This document shows, piece after piece, positions 7,941 to 15,705 of a stretch of 64,000 nucleotides of DNA. The translations under genes and the position numbers were made by a program. Source of the DNA: Oerskovia sp042887685 (GTDB lineage: Bacteria > Actinomycetota > Actinomycetes > Actinomycetales > Cellulomonadaceae); NCBI RefSeq assembly GCF_042887685.1, contig NZ_JBHVOS010000014.1, positions 1 through 64,000 on the forward strand, in the 5' to 3' direction. A model generated the notes under the pieces. That model saw only the letters and a program-made list of their open reading frames with translations, did no database searches and had not been told where the DNA came from. The first letter of the stretch is position 1. Each line of letters starts with the position of its first letter.

Positions 7941-9730
7941 CGCAGCGACTCCTCGTCCGCGCGGTGCGCCCACCGGGCGAAGCTCTCCTCGCCCTCCTTC
8001 TCCTTCTCGAACTGGCGCACGACGCGCTCGACGTACTCGGGCAGGTCGTCGTTGGTGACCTTGAGGCCGCGCACGGTGCGGCCGAGGCCGGCCTCCGCAC
8101 GGTCGTCCGAGGTCAGCCCGCCGCCCAGGTGGACCTGGAAGCCGGGGACCTGGTTGCCGTCGTCGTCCATCACGAGCTGACCCTTGAGGCCGATGTCCGC
8201 GGTCTGGATGCGGGCGCACGAGTTGGGGCAGCCGTTGATGTGCAGCGAGAGCGGCTTCATCGTCGAGAGGTCGCCCAGGCGCTTCTCGAGGTCGTCGATC
8301 GCGCGGCTCGCCGCGGCCTTGGTCTCGACGATCGCGAGCTTGCAGTACTCGATGCCCGTGCACGCGATGGTGCTGCGGCGGAACGGGCTCGGGTTCGCGT
8401 CGAGGCCCTGCTCCTTGAGCCCGGACACGACGCGCTCGAGGTGCTCGTCGGGGACGTCGAGGACGAGCAGCTTCTGGTGCGGGGTGAAGCGGACGCGGTG
8501 CGACCCGGCGGACTCGGCGAGGTCGGCGACGGCCGCGAGGATGGTGCCCGAGACACGCCCCACGTAGGGCGCGGCGCCGATGTAGTTGAGGCCGTCCTTC
8601 TGCTTGTGCACGCCGATGTGGTCGCCCGGCTGGTCGGGCTGCGGGGCGGGCGGGCCGTCGGGCAGCGCGTAGCCCAGGTACTCGGTCTCGAGGACCTCGC
8701 GGAACTTCGCGGGCCCCCAGTCTGCGAGGAGGAACTTCAGGCGGGCCTTGTTGCGCAGGCGCCGGTAGCCGTAGTCGCGGAAGATCTGGACGACCCCGTG
8801 CCACACGTCGGCCACCTGCTCCTCGGTGACGAACGCACCGAGGCGCTCGCCGAGCCGGGGGTTCGCGGACAGGCCGCCGCCGACCCACAGGTCGAAGCCG
8901 ATGCCGAGCTCGGGGTGCTCGAGCGCGACGAAGCCCACGTCGTTGATCTCGTGGACCACGTCCTGGGAGGGGTGGCCCGTCACGGCGGTCTTGAACTTGC
9001 GCGGCAGGTTCGCGAGCTCGGGGACCCCGATGTACTTGTCGGTGATCTCCTTGATGACGCGGGCGGGGTCGATCAGCTCGTCCGCCGCGATCCCGGCGAC
9101 CGGGCTCCCGAGGACCACGCGCGGGACGTCGCCGCACGCCTCGGTGGTCTGGAGGCCCACGGACTCGAGGCGGCGCCAGATCTCGGGCACGTCCTCGACC
9201 TCGACCCAGTGGAGCTGGATGTTCTGGCGGTCCGTGATGTCGGCGCTGTCGCGGCCGAAGTCGCGCGAGATGTCCGCGATGACGCGCAGCTGCTCGGTCG
9301 TGACCGCACCGCCGTCGATGCGCACGCGGAGCATGAAGTACTTGTCCTCGAGCTCGTGCGGCTCGAGCGCAGCGGTGCGCCCGCCGTCGATCCCGGGCTT
9401 GCGCTGCGTGTACAGGCCCCACCAGCGGAACCGTCCGTGCAGGTCGTCGCCCGTGATCGAGTCGAAGCCCTCGCGGGAGTAGACGTCCTCGATGCGCTGG
9501 CGCACCGAGAGGCCGCCGTCCTCCTGCTTCCACTTCTCGTTGCCGTTGAGCGGCTCCTTGCCGTCGACGGCCCACTGGCCGTTGGGCCGGGCGACGCGCG
9601 CGGGGCGGGCCGGACGCTCGGGGCGAGCGGCGGCGTCGGGCGCCTGCGGGCTGGGCGCGGTACCGGTGGTGCTGCCTGCCTGCTGGTCGGCGACCGGGGT
9701 CGCGTCCGTGGTGGTGTGCGGCGGCGTCAT
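7937..9730 (-). CDS. sir: Ferredoxin-dependent sulfite (nitrite/sulfite) reductase, siroheme [4Fe-4S]
   Basis: This enzyme reduces sulfite to sulfide with six electrons in the cytoplasm. The 597-residue protein has the siroheme/[4Fe-4S] ligands C457 and C463 (ACTGIEYC) and C501 and C505 (GCPNSC), within the duplicated ferredoxin-reductase-like halves of the family. A nitrite-reducing role is possible for this family, but the operon (cysH, cysD, cysN, cobA) points to sulfite. It is the first large gene after the cysteine-rich leader ORF. The ATG at 9730 follows a GAGGAG ribosome site. The N-terminal 50 residues are low complexity and contain a degenerate dispersed repeat (9620-9642). Confidence 0.93.
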   Translation of the reverse strand: MTPPHTTTDATPVADQQAGSTTGTAPSPQAPDAAARPERPARPARVARPNGQWAVDGKEPLNGNEKWKQEDGGLSVRQRIEDVYSREGFDSITGDDLHGRFRWWGLYTQRKPGIDGGRTAALEPHELEDKYFMLRVRIDGGAVTTEQLRVIADISRDFGRDSADITDRQNIQLHWVEVEDVPEIWRRLESVGLQTTEACGDVPRVVLGSPVAGIAADELIDPARVIKEITDKYIGVPELANLPRKFKTAVTGHPSQDVVHEINDVGFVALEHPELGIGFDLWVGGGLSANPRLGERLGAFVTEEQVADVWHGVVQIFRDYGYRRLRNKARLKFLLADWGPAKFREVLETEYLGYALPDGPPAPQPDQPGDHIGVHKQKDGLNYIGAAPYVGRVSGTILAAVADLAESAGSHRVRFTPHQKLLVLDVPDEHLERVVSGLKEQGLDANPSPFRRSTIACTGIEYCKLAIVETKAAASRAIDDLEKRLGDLSTMKPLSLHINGCPNSCARIQTADIGLKGQLVMDDDGNQVPGFQVHLGGGLTSDDRAEAGLGRTVRGLKVTNDDLPEYVERVVRQFEKEKEGEESFARWAHRADEESLR

Positions 9731-9873
9731 CGTGCTCCTCGTGGGGGGACGTGGGCACGCGGACCGAGGGACTCAGCATGGAACGAGGGGGCTGAGGGCC
9801 GACCACGCGCACCCTTGGCTCAGGAAGATGGCGAGCGGTCGGCGAGGACGGCTCGGGCTGAGTCAGGCGCGGG
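9731..9873 (-). promoter_or_regulatory. Putative cysteine attenuator region with alternative pairings
   Basis: This 143-nt leader between the poly-cysteine ORF and sir contains four mutually complementary segments: GACTCAGC (complement of 9857-9864), a CTGAGCC segment (9817-9824), a CCTCAGC segment (9791-9800) and GCTGAGTC (complement of 9770-9777). Segments 1 and 4 pair perfectly over 8 bp, while 1:2, 2:3 and 3:4 pair over 5-6 bp, so several exclusive folds are possible. This is the arrangement expected of translation-coupled attenuation. No poly-U tract is seen, so Rho-dependent or translational control is more likely than intrinsic termination. The mechanism is inferred. Confidence 0.5.
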
Positions 9874-9960
9874 TCAACAACAACAGCAGAAGCTGTCGCG
9901 GGCGCAGGCCGTCGACTCGTGACGTGCCGTCACGAGGAGGAGGTGCGCTGCCGTGGTCAT
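9874..9960 (-). CDS. Leaderless cysteine-rich leader peptide, 28 residues, ending DSFCCCC
   Basis: A 29-codon ORF starts ATG at 9960 and ends with codons TGC TGT TGT TGT TGA. Its peptide contains TAC near the middle and four consecutive cysteines at the end. A -10 hexamer (TAGATT) lies 7 nt before the ATG, so transcription probably begins at the A of the start codon. Leaderless short ORFs with terminal polycysteine are known in mycobacteria as cysteine-responsive attenuators of sulfur operons. Here one sits directly upstream of sir-cysH-cysD-cysN. Starved ribosomes would stall on the Cys codons and change folding of the following leader. The ORF is seen directly; regulation is inferred by analogy. 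Confidence 0.8.
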   Translation of the reverse strand: MTTAAHLLLVTARHESTACARDSFCCCC

Positions 9961-9967
9961 GGCGGGA

Positions 9968-9996
9968 AATCTACAGAGGCAGCGGGTGAATGAACA
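9968..9996 (-). promoter_or_regulatory. Promoter of the sulfur operon
   Basis: Read on the minus strand: TGTTCA at 9996-9991, 17-bp spacer, TAGATT at 9973-9968, then 7 nt to the ATG of the leader ORF. This is a plausible sigma-70-type promoter with leaderless start. Confidence 0.6.
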
Positions 9997-10058
9997 CCCC
10001 CTGTCCGCATGGTGGATGGGTGTCTCAGACTTCGGCGCCCTGCGGCGTGCTCGTCGAG

Positions 10059-10134
10059 GCGTCGGGCGGGGCGATGGGCGGGCGTGGGGCGGGCGTCGGA
10101 CGAGCGTCGGACGAGCGTCGGGCGGGGCGATGGG
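10059..10134. repeat. Local direct repeats in the sulfur-operon upstream gap
   Basis: The 20-mer GCGTCGGGCGGGGCGATGGG occurs at 10059-10078 and 10115-10134, and between them an 11-bp unit GCGTCGGACGA occurs twice in tandem (10094-10115). The region lies between the leader promoter and the gene at 10193. No ORF is supported here. Confidence 0.75.
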
Positions 10135-10192
10135 TGAGCAGCGCCACGCCGATCTTTTTCCGACAGCGGCGTCAGCAAACTAGGATGCGGTC

Positions 10193-10543
10193 ATGGAAAT
10201 CGTCTACAACGTGTTCGCGGTCCTGCACTTCGTCGGCTGGGCCATCGTCCTCGGCGGCTACTTCGTGTCGCTCAAGTCCACCGCGCTCAACAAGGGCGTC
10301 TTCCACGGCGCCGCGACGGCAGCCGTCGCGGGCATCCTCATGGTCGGCGTGGCCGAGATGAGCGGCATGTGGGACGACGGCGGGCCCAGCATGATGAAGA
10401 TCGGCATCAAGCTCGTCATCGCCGTGATCATCGCCGTCCTCGCGTTCGTCGGCGTGCGCCAGGGCGACAAGATCTCGCCCGCGCTCAAGCACTCGATCGG
10501 CGGCCTCACGCTGGTCAACATCATCGTGGCGGTCTTCGTCTGA
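10193..10543 (+). CDS. Small four-helix integral membrane protein, function unknown
   Basis: This 116-residue protein consists almost entirely of four hydrophobic segments (about 5-25, 38-56, 68-87, 97-115) with short polar loops, including EMSGMWDDGGPSMMK between helices 2 and 3. I do not recognise a named function; similar short polytopic proteins are common in actinobacteria. A -10 hexamer TAGGAT at 10181-10186 is 6 nt before the ATG, so it is probably transcribed leaderless. It is monocistronic, with a strong hairpin terminator 32 nt downstream. Confidence 0.8.
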   Translation: MEIVYNVFAVLHFVGWAIVLGGYFVSLKSTALNKGVFHGAATAAVAGILMVGVAEMSGMWDDGGPSMMKIGIKLVIAVIIAVLAFVGVRQGDKISPALKHSIGGLTLVNIIVAVFV

Positions 10544-10574
10544 CCCCGGCATGCGCGACCCGGCGTCCTGGGCA

Positions 10575-10600
10575 CCGCACCGGCCTGCCTGCCGGTGCGG
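10575..10600 (+). terminator. Hairpin terminator after 10193-10543
   Basis: Perfect 10-bp GC stem (CCGCACCGGC and its complement) with a 6-nt loop. There is no T-tract, as is usual in this genome. Confidence 0.6.
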
Positions 10601-10630
10601 ACCGCCCGGCCAGGGGTCGCGTAGATTGAC

Positions 10631-10664
10631 GAGCTCCCCGTACCCGTCAGGGTGCGGGGAGCTC
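10631..10664 (+). promoter_or_regulatory. Long hairpin in the probable 5' leader of the DUF456 gene
   Basis: GAGCTCCCCG-TACCC / GGGTG-CGGGGAGCTC can form a 15-bp stem (one wobble) with loop GTCA. It lies directly after a TAGATT hexamer (10622-10627) and 42 nt before the GTG start at 10706. It may be a leader structure or a second terminator of the upstream gene. Confidence 0.45.
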
Positions 10665-10705
10665 TGTCGTCCCGGCTCTGTCGTCGAGGAAGTGGGTGCG
10701 CACGC

Positions 10706-11188
10706 GTGAGCGTCGTGGGAGAGGTCGTCGTCGGCCTGGTGATCCTGGTCGGGCTGGCCGGGATCGTGGTGCAGGTCCTGCCGGGCAACACGCTCGTGGG
10801 CGGGGCGATCCTCGTGTGGGCGGTCATGACGGGCGGGACGGGGGCCTGGGTCTGCTTCGCGGTCGCCGCCACGTTCATCGTCGCCGCCGAGGCGAGCCAG
10901 CTCCTGCTGGCGGGGCGGCACATGCGCCGGGCCGACGTCCCGTGGTCGACGCTCGCCTGGGGAGGCCTCGCGGGGGTGGTCGGGTTCTTCGTCATCCCCG
11001 TGGTCGGCCTGTTCGTCGGCTTCGTCGGCGCCGTCTTCGTGGCCGAGCTGATCCGCCGACGTGACCGTCGTGCGGCCTGGCGGGCGACCGTCGCGGCGCT
11101 CCAGGCCACGGGCATCACGATCCTGGTCCAGCTCCTGGGCGGGCTGCTCGCGGCCGCGACGTGGGGAGTGGGCCTGGCGGTCACGTGA
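10706..11188 (+). CDS. DUF456-family membrane protein
   Basis: This 160-residue polytopic protein has hydrophobic segments across most of its length and glycine-rich helices (GLVILVGLAGIVVQVLPGNTLVGGAI, then GLAGVVGFFVIPVVGLFVGFVGAVFVAEL). The PGN near the start and the G-rich FVGPF-like hairpin are typical of DUF456. Its biochemical role is unknown. The GTG at 10706 is chosen because it follows GAGGAAG and removes a non-conserved arginine-rich extension that would begin at 10652. It stands alone, with palindromic repeat DNA on its 3' side. Confidence 0.82.
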   Translation: MSVVGEVVVGLVILVGLAGIVVQVLPGNTLVGGAILVWAVMTGGTGAWVCFAVAATFIVAAEASQLLLAGRHMRRADVPWSTLAWGGLAGVVGFFVIPVVGLFVGFVGAVFVAELIRRRDRRAAWRATVAALQATGITILVQLLGGLLAAATWGVGLAVT

Positions 11189-11240
11189 CCCGCCCCGGCC
11201 CCGCTGCGGGCGCCCGCCCGGCTGCCGGTGCCGTCGTCGG

Positions 11241-11300
11241 CGTCGAGAACGGGGTCCGGGTGGTCCTGGGCGGCAGAACCACCGCCACCTCGTCCTCGGC
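11241..11300 (+). repeat. Imperfect palindromic repeat, copy 1 (GAGAACGGGG / CCTGGGCGG family)
   Basis: The 60-nt element starts with CGTCGAGAACGGGG, has a centre GTCCTGGGCGGCAGAACCACC, and ends in TCCTCGGC; about 17 of 24 arm positions are complementary. A second copy in the same orientation lies at 11987-12047 on the other side of the acetyltransferase gene. Confidence 0.65.
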
Positions 11301-11314
11301 CCCCTCCGAGGGTG

Positions 11315-11917
11315 CTAGCCCTCGAGCCGCGGACGGAGCCGGTACTCCAGGCCGACCCGCACGGTCGGCCACTCGGCGGCCGTGATCGAGTAGACGACCG
11401 TGTCGCGCAGCGTGCCGTCGTACCCGATCTGGTGGCTGCGCAGCACGCCGTCGAGCCGGGCCCCGATCCCCTCGATCGCGGCCCGGGACTGCCGGTTGTG
11501 GAAGTGGGTGCGGAGCTCGACCGCGATCGCGTCGAGGTCGTCGAACGCGTGCGTGAGGAGCAGCAGCTTGGCGGCGGGGTTGACGCCCGTGCCCTGCGCG
11601 CTGGCCCGGGTCCAGGTGTAGCCGATCTCGACGCGGCGGTTGAGCGGGTCGATCCCGAGGAACGTCGTCACGCCCACGACCTGGTCGTCGGCGTTGCGTA
11701 TCACGACCCACGGGTTGGCCGTCCCGGCCTCCCGTGCCGCGATCTTGTCCCGGATGTACTGCGCCATCTCCTCGGGGGTCGGGACCGAGGTGTACCAGGC
11801 GTTCCACAGCTCGCCGTCGCGCACGGCCTCGACGAGGGCGTCGTGGTGGTCCGGGTGCAGCGGGACGAGGCGCACGAGGGGGCCGGTCAGGGTCACGGGG
11901 TCGGCGAAGACGTTCAC
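11315..11917 (-). CDS. GNAT-family N-acetyltransferase (RimJ/RimL type)
   Basis: This 200-residue protein has the RimJ/RimL-like layout: LTGPLVRLVPLHPDHHDAL at the N-terminus, VVGVTTFLGIDPLNRRVEIGYTW in the core and QGTGVNPAAKLLLLTHAF at the acetyl-CoA-binding pyrophosphate loop, then the NRQSRAAIEGIGARLDGVLR helix typical of ribosomal-protein or small-substrate acetylases. The substrate is unknown. The start is GTG at 11917, with TAGTGT 6 nt upstream, so it is probably leaderless. The gene is bracketed by two copies of an imperfect palindromic repeat. Confidence 0.88.
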   Translation of the reverse strand: MNVFADPVTLTGPLVRLVPLHPDHHDALVEAVRDGELWNAWYTSVPTPEEMAQYIRDKIAAREAGTANPWVVIRNADDQVVGVTTFLGIDPLNRRVEIGYTWTRASAQGTGVNPAAKLLLLTHAFDDLDAIAVELRTHFHNRQSRAAIEGIGARLDGVLRSHQIGYDGTLRDTVVYSITAAEWPTVRVGLEYRLRPRLEG

Positions 11918-11986
11918 GTCCCGACACTATCTGCCCCGGCCGTGCCTCGTCCGTGGGTCCTGATGGTGGTCGCCGGGCGGCCGGTT

Positions 11987-12047
11987 GCCGAGAACGGGGC
12001 GTTGACCGTCCTGGGCGGCGGAACGACCACGACCCCGTGCTCGGCAC
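11987..12047 (+). repeat. Imperfect palindromic repeat, copy 2
   Basis: Arms GCCGAGAACGGGG and CCCCGTGCTCGGC flank a centre GTCCTGGGCGGCGGAACGACC. It shares the GAGAACGGGG start and the centre with the copy at 11241-11300. Confidence 0.65.
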
Positions 12048-12077
12048 CGCCGGCCGCAGCCGCGCCGCCCGGACGGT

Positions 12078-12461
12078 TCAGCCCACCGAGATCTCCGTCA
12101 CGTAGAGCACGTTGCCGTCGAGGTCGCGCATCGAGAACATGGGCGGGACGCCGTCCCACCGCAGCAGCTCCTCGACGCGCACGCCCTGGGCCCCGAGCGC
12201 CGCGTGGTCGGCGGCGGCGTCGGAGGTCGCGAGGCGGATGCCCGTGTCCGTCCCGGCCTCCTGTCCCTGGCCCTCCTGGACGAGGGCGACCGAGACCGCC
12301 GCACCGGGTGGGGCGACCTCGATCCAGCGGAAGCCCTCCTGGAGGTCGCCGTCCATGCGGACCTCGAAGCCCAGGGTGTCGCGGTAGAACGCGAGCGCGG
12401 CGTCCTGGTCGCGCACCGGGACGGCGACCGTGTGCAGGCCCGTGAAGTGGGTTCTCGTCAT
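12078..12461 (-). CDS. VOC-family (glyoxalase/dioxygenase superfamily) protein
   Basis: This 127-residue single-domain VOC protein has two beta-alpha-beta-beta-beta modules: HTVAVPVRDQDAALAFYRDTLGFEVRMD in the first and a closing MFSMRDLDGNVLYVTE in the second. Candidate metal ligands are the first-module histidine and the second-module acidic residue. The reaction cannot be assigned; family members include glyoxalases, fosfomycin-resistance enzymes and binding proteins. The ATG at 12461 follows a GAAGGAGGAG ribosome site. It is divergent from pcrA with a 198-bp gap. Confidence 0.85.
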   Translation of the reverse strand: MTRTHFTGLHTVAVPVRDQDAALAFYRDTLGFEVRMDGDLQEGFRWIEVAPPGAAVSVALVQEGQGQEAGTDTGIRLATSDAAADHAALGAQGVRVEELLRWDGVPPMFSMRDLDGNVLYVTEISVG

Positions 12462-12659
12462 GACTCCTCCTTCGCAGCGGGGCGCCCTCGACGGAGGGCG
12501 TCGTGGGGAGGACCGGCGCGGGGGAGCGAAGTCATCGGTCGAGCCCGTGTCCCGAGGGCCACGGGAGTCCGAGGGGCCGGGAGGTGCCGCGCGCCCCGAG
12601 CTCGTGGGGCGCGCGCCGATGCGGGGAGTGTCGGTGCGCACGCCTAGGCTGGGAGGGCT

Positions 12660-15326
12660 ATGACATCGCTCTTCGAGAACCTGCCGCTGCCCGGATTCGA
12701 CCTCGCGTCCCTCGGGGACTCGTCGCGCCTGCCGACCACCGCGCCGCGGTGGGACGAGGCGCCCGACGGCGGAGGTTCCGCACGCGGGTCCGCCCGCCCG
12801 GGGCGCGGCTCGGCGGAGCGCGGCTCGGCGGGGCGTGCCGACGCGGCGGCCCACGACGAGGACGGGCACCGCGCGGGCGGGTTCTCGCACATCGACCCGG
12901 ACTCGCTGCTCGACGGCATGAACCCGCAGCAGCGCGAGGCCGTGGTGCACGCGGGCAGCCCGCTGCTCATCGTGGCCGGTGCGGGCTCGGGCAAGACGAG
13001 GGTCCTGACGCACCGCATCGCGTACCTGCTCGCGACGGGTCGGGCCCGGCCGGGCGAGATCCTCGCGATCACGTTCACCAACAAGGCTGCCGCGGAGATG
13101 CGCGAGCGCGTCGAGGCGCTCATCGGTCCTGCGGCCCGGTACATGTGGGTCTCGACGTTCCACTCGGCGTGCGTGCGGATCCTGCGCAAGGAGGCCTCGG
13201 CGCTCGGGCTCAAGTCGAGCTTCTCGATCTACGACGCGGCGGACTCCCAGCGCCTCATCACGCTCGTGAGCCGCGAGCTCAACCTCGACGTGAAGAAGTA
13301 CCCGGCGCGGACGCTGTCCAACAAGATCTCTGACCTGAAGAACGAGCTGATCGACCCCGAGCGCTACGCGCGCGAGAGCGGCGCGTCGGCTGCCGACGGC
13401 ACGCCCGGCGCTGGCCCGGCCAACGCGTTCGACCAGGTCCTCTCGGACGTCTACACGCGCTACCAGGCCCGCCTCGCGCAGGCCCACGCGCTCGACTTCG
13501 ACGACATCATCATGACCACGGTCAACCTCCTGCAGGCCTTCCCGGCCGTCGCGGAGCACTACCGTCGCCGGTTCCGGCACGTGCTGGTCGACGAGTACCA
13601 GGACACCAACCACGCCCAGTACGTCCTGGTCCGTGAGCTCGCGGGGGCGAGCGCCCCGGAGGCTCAGAGCGAGGACGGCACGTGGGCCCCGGGCACCATC
13701 CCGCCCGGCGAGCTCACGGTCGTGGGTGACGCCGACCAGTCGATCTACGCGTTCCGTGGGGCCACGATCCGCAACATCCTCGAGTTCGAGGCCGACTACC
13801 CGAACGCCCGCACCATCCTGCTCGAGCAGAACTACCGCTCGACGCAGAACATCCTCTCGGCCGCGAACGCCGTGATCTCGCGCAACATCGACCGCAAGCC
13901 CAAGCGCCTGTGGACGGACGCGGGGGCGGGCGTCAAGATCATCGGCTACGTCGCGGACAACGAGCACGAGGAAGCGCGCTTCATCGCCGAGGAGATCGAC
14001 CGCCTCGGCGACTCGGACGGCGTGCGCCCGGGCGACGTCGCGATCTTCTACCGGACCAACGCGCAGTCCCGTGCCCTCGAGGAGGTGCTGATCCGCGTCG
14101 GTCTGCCCTACAAGGTCGTGGGCGGCACGCGCTTCTACGAGCGGCGCGAGATCAAGGACGCGATCGCCTACCTGCGGGCCGTCGCGAACCCGGACGACGA
14201 CGTGAACCTGCGCCGCATCCTCAACGTGCCCAAGCGCGGTCTCGGCGACCGCGCGGAGGCCCTGGTCGCCGCGTTCGCCGAGCGCGAGCGCATCTCGTTC
14301 GCCGCGTCGCTCGACCGGGCCGAGGAGATCCCGGGCATGACGACCCGGACCCTGAACCCGCTGCGCACGTTCCGCGAGCTGTTCCACGGGCTGCTCGACC
14401 TGTACGCGACGGGCGCGACTCCCGCGGAGATCCTCGGTGCCGTCCTCGACCGCTCGGGCTACCTCGCCGAGCTGCGGGCCAGCGACGACCCGCAGGACGG
14501 GTCGCGCGTCGAGAACCTCGCCGAGCTGCACGCGGTCGCGAGCGAGTTCACCGAGCTCGAGCCCGAGGGGACCCTCACGGACTTCCTGGAGCGGGTCTCG
14601 CTCGTCGCGGACTCGGACCAGATCCCGTCGAGCGACGACGAGGGGCACGAGGGCAAGCCCGTCGTGGACCCTGGCGTCGTGACGCTCATGACGCTGCACA
14701 CGGCCAAGGGCCTCGAGTTCCCCGTGGTGTTCCTGAGCGGCATGGAGGACGGCACGTTCCCGCACATGCGCTCGCTGCACGACGAGAGCGAGCTCGCCGA
14801 GGAGCGACGTCTCGCGTACGTCGGCATCACGCGCGCCCGGGAGCGGCTCTACATCTCGCGCTCCGCGGTGCGCTCGGCGTGGGGCATGGCCAACGAGTTC
14901 CCGCCCAGCCGGTTCCTCGACGAGATCCCCGAGGACCTGTGGGACTGGCGCCGCAAGGAGTCGTCCATGGCGACCCTGCGCGGTCCGGGCGGCTACACGG
15001 GCGGGTGGGGCTCGTCATCGGGCGGCTCGCGCGGCGGGTCGGGGACCGGCTACGGCTCGGGGGGGTCGGGCTCGCGCAACGGCGCGGTCCGCACGCGCTC
15101 GGTCACGCCCAACCCGGACGGGCCGAAGTTCGGCTCGGCGACCCCGCGCAAGGAGGGGGACATCCCCTCGCTCGCGATCGGCGACAAGGTCACGCACGAC
15201 GCCTACGGGCTCGGCACGGTCGTCGCGGTCGAGGGTGCGGGTACCAACGCGGTCGCCAAGATCGACTTCGGGGCCGACGGCACCAAGCGCCTCCTGCTGC
15301 GCTTCTCGCCCGTCACCAAGCTCTAG
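12660..15326 (+). CDS. pcrA: ATP-dependent 3'-5' DNA helicase PcrA/UvrD
   Basis: This superfamily 1A helicase acts in nucleotide-excision and mismatch repair and removes RecA or stalled polymerases. The 888-residue protein has Walker A GAGSGKT (107-113), Walker B DEYQDTN (from D311), GDADQSIYAFRGA, QNYRST and LMTLHTAKGLEFPVVFLSGMEDG. A glycine/serine-rich linker follows near residues 780-815. The C-terminal module from about residue 838 (GDKVTHDAYGLGTVVAVEG) is the Tudor-like domain that contacts RNA polymerase in other PcrA proteins. The first 75 residues are a disordered Gly/Arg-rich extension. A TAGGCT hexamer lies 9 nt before the ATG. Confidence 0.95.
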   Translation: MTSLFENLPLPGFDLASLGDSSRLPTTAPRWDEAPDGGGSARGSARPGRGSAERGSAGRADAAAHDEDGHRAGGFSHIDPDSLLDGMNPQQREAVVHAGSPLLIVAGAGSGKTRVLTHRIAYLLATGRARPGEILAITFTNKAAAEMRERVEALIGPAARYMWVSTFHSACVRILRKEASALGLKSSFSIYDAADSQRLITLVSRELNLDVKKYPARTLSNKISDLKNELIDPERYARESGASAADGTPGAGPANAFDQVLSDVYTRYQARLAQAHALDFDDIIMTTVNLLQAFPAVAEHYRRRFRHVLVDEYQDTNHAQYVLVRELAGASAPEAQSEDGTWAPGTIPPGELTVVGDADQSIYAFRGATIRNILEFEADYPNARTILLEQNYRSTQNILSAANAVISRNIDRKPKRLWTDAGAGVKIIGYVADNEHEEARFIAEEIDRLGDSDGVRPGDVAIFYRTNAQSRALEEVLIRVGLPYKVVGGTRFYERREIKDAIAYLRAVANPDDDVNLRRILNVPKRGLGDRAEALVAAFAERERISFAASLDRAEEIPGMTTRTLNPLRTFRELFHGLLDLYATGATPAEILGAVLDRSGYLAELRASDDPQDGSRVENLAELHAVASEFTELEPEGTLTDFLERVSLVADSDQIPSSDDEGHEGKPVVDPGVVTLMTLHTAKGLEFPVVFLSGMEDGTFPHMRSLHDESELAEERRLAYVGITRARERLYISRSAVRSAWGMANEFPPSRFLDEIPEDLWDWRRKESSMATLRGPGGYTGGWGSSSGGSRGGSGTGYGSGGSGSRNGAVRTRSVTPNPDGPKFGSATPRKEGDIPSLAIGDKVTHDAYGLGTVVAVEGAGTNAVAKIDFGADGTKRLLLRFSPVTKL

Positions 15327-15433
15327 AGGCCCGACGGCGGCCCGCACGTCGGGTCGTCGGCCCGCGCCGGGTGATCGGCGCGGGATCGCGACCGGGCGCA
15401 CGGCCCGGCTGCGCGCCCGGCCGGGCCCGTGCC

Positions 15434-15468
15434 CGGCGCCGCGTGCCCGCCCTGGGCGAGCGGCGCCG
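15434..15468 (+). terminator. Hairpin downstream of pcrA
   Basis: CGGCGCCGC (15434-15442) pairs with GCGGCGCCG (15460-15468), with inner TGCCC/GGGC pairs. The right arm is part of a copy of the dispersed motif (15454-15477). The remaining gap to sucC carries the promoter/operator below. Confidence 0.5.
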
Positions 15469-15630
15469 TCGGGCAGGTCAGGGCCCCTTTCCCGGCCGCA
15501 CCCTGCCACCCGTGCGGTGCGCCACGCCGGGCGTCGTGGCGCCCGTGGACACCCCTGCGGTGTGGCCAACGAGACAGCGCCGGGCCGGGGCGACGGGCTG
15601 CTCCGGGTAGGTCTCGGCGTGTCGCCGGGC

Positions 15631-15665
15631 TACCCTGTGACGGGATGTCTCGATGTCGAGACATC
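15631..15665 (+). promoter_or_regulatory. sucC promoter with palindromic operator
   Basis: TACCCT (15631-15636) is a plausible -10. The perfect inverted repeat GATGTCTCGA-TG-TCGAGACATC (15644-15665) covers the expected start site. Its core, TCTYGAYGTCGAGA, recurs upstream of icd at 28471-28484, suggesting a shared regulator of TCA-cycle genes. The regulator is not identified. Confidence 0.6.
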
Positions 15666-15705
15666 GGTAGGCCGGTCAGGCAGTCAGATGGAAGGACGAC
15701 ACAGG

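Noticed and set aside
11241..12047. Insertion-sequence ends around the acetyltransferase gene
   Set aside because: The repeats are in direct orientation and no transposase is present, so an IS is not supported; only repeat flanking is claimed.
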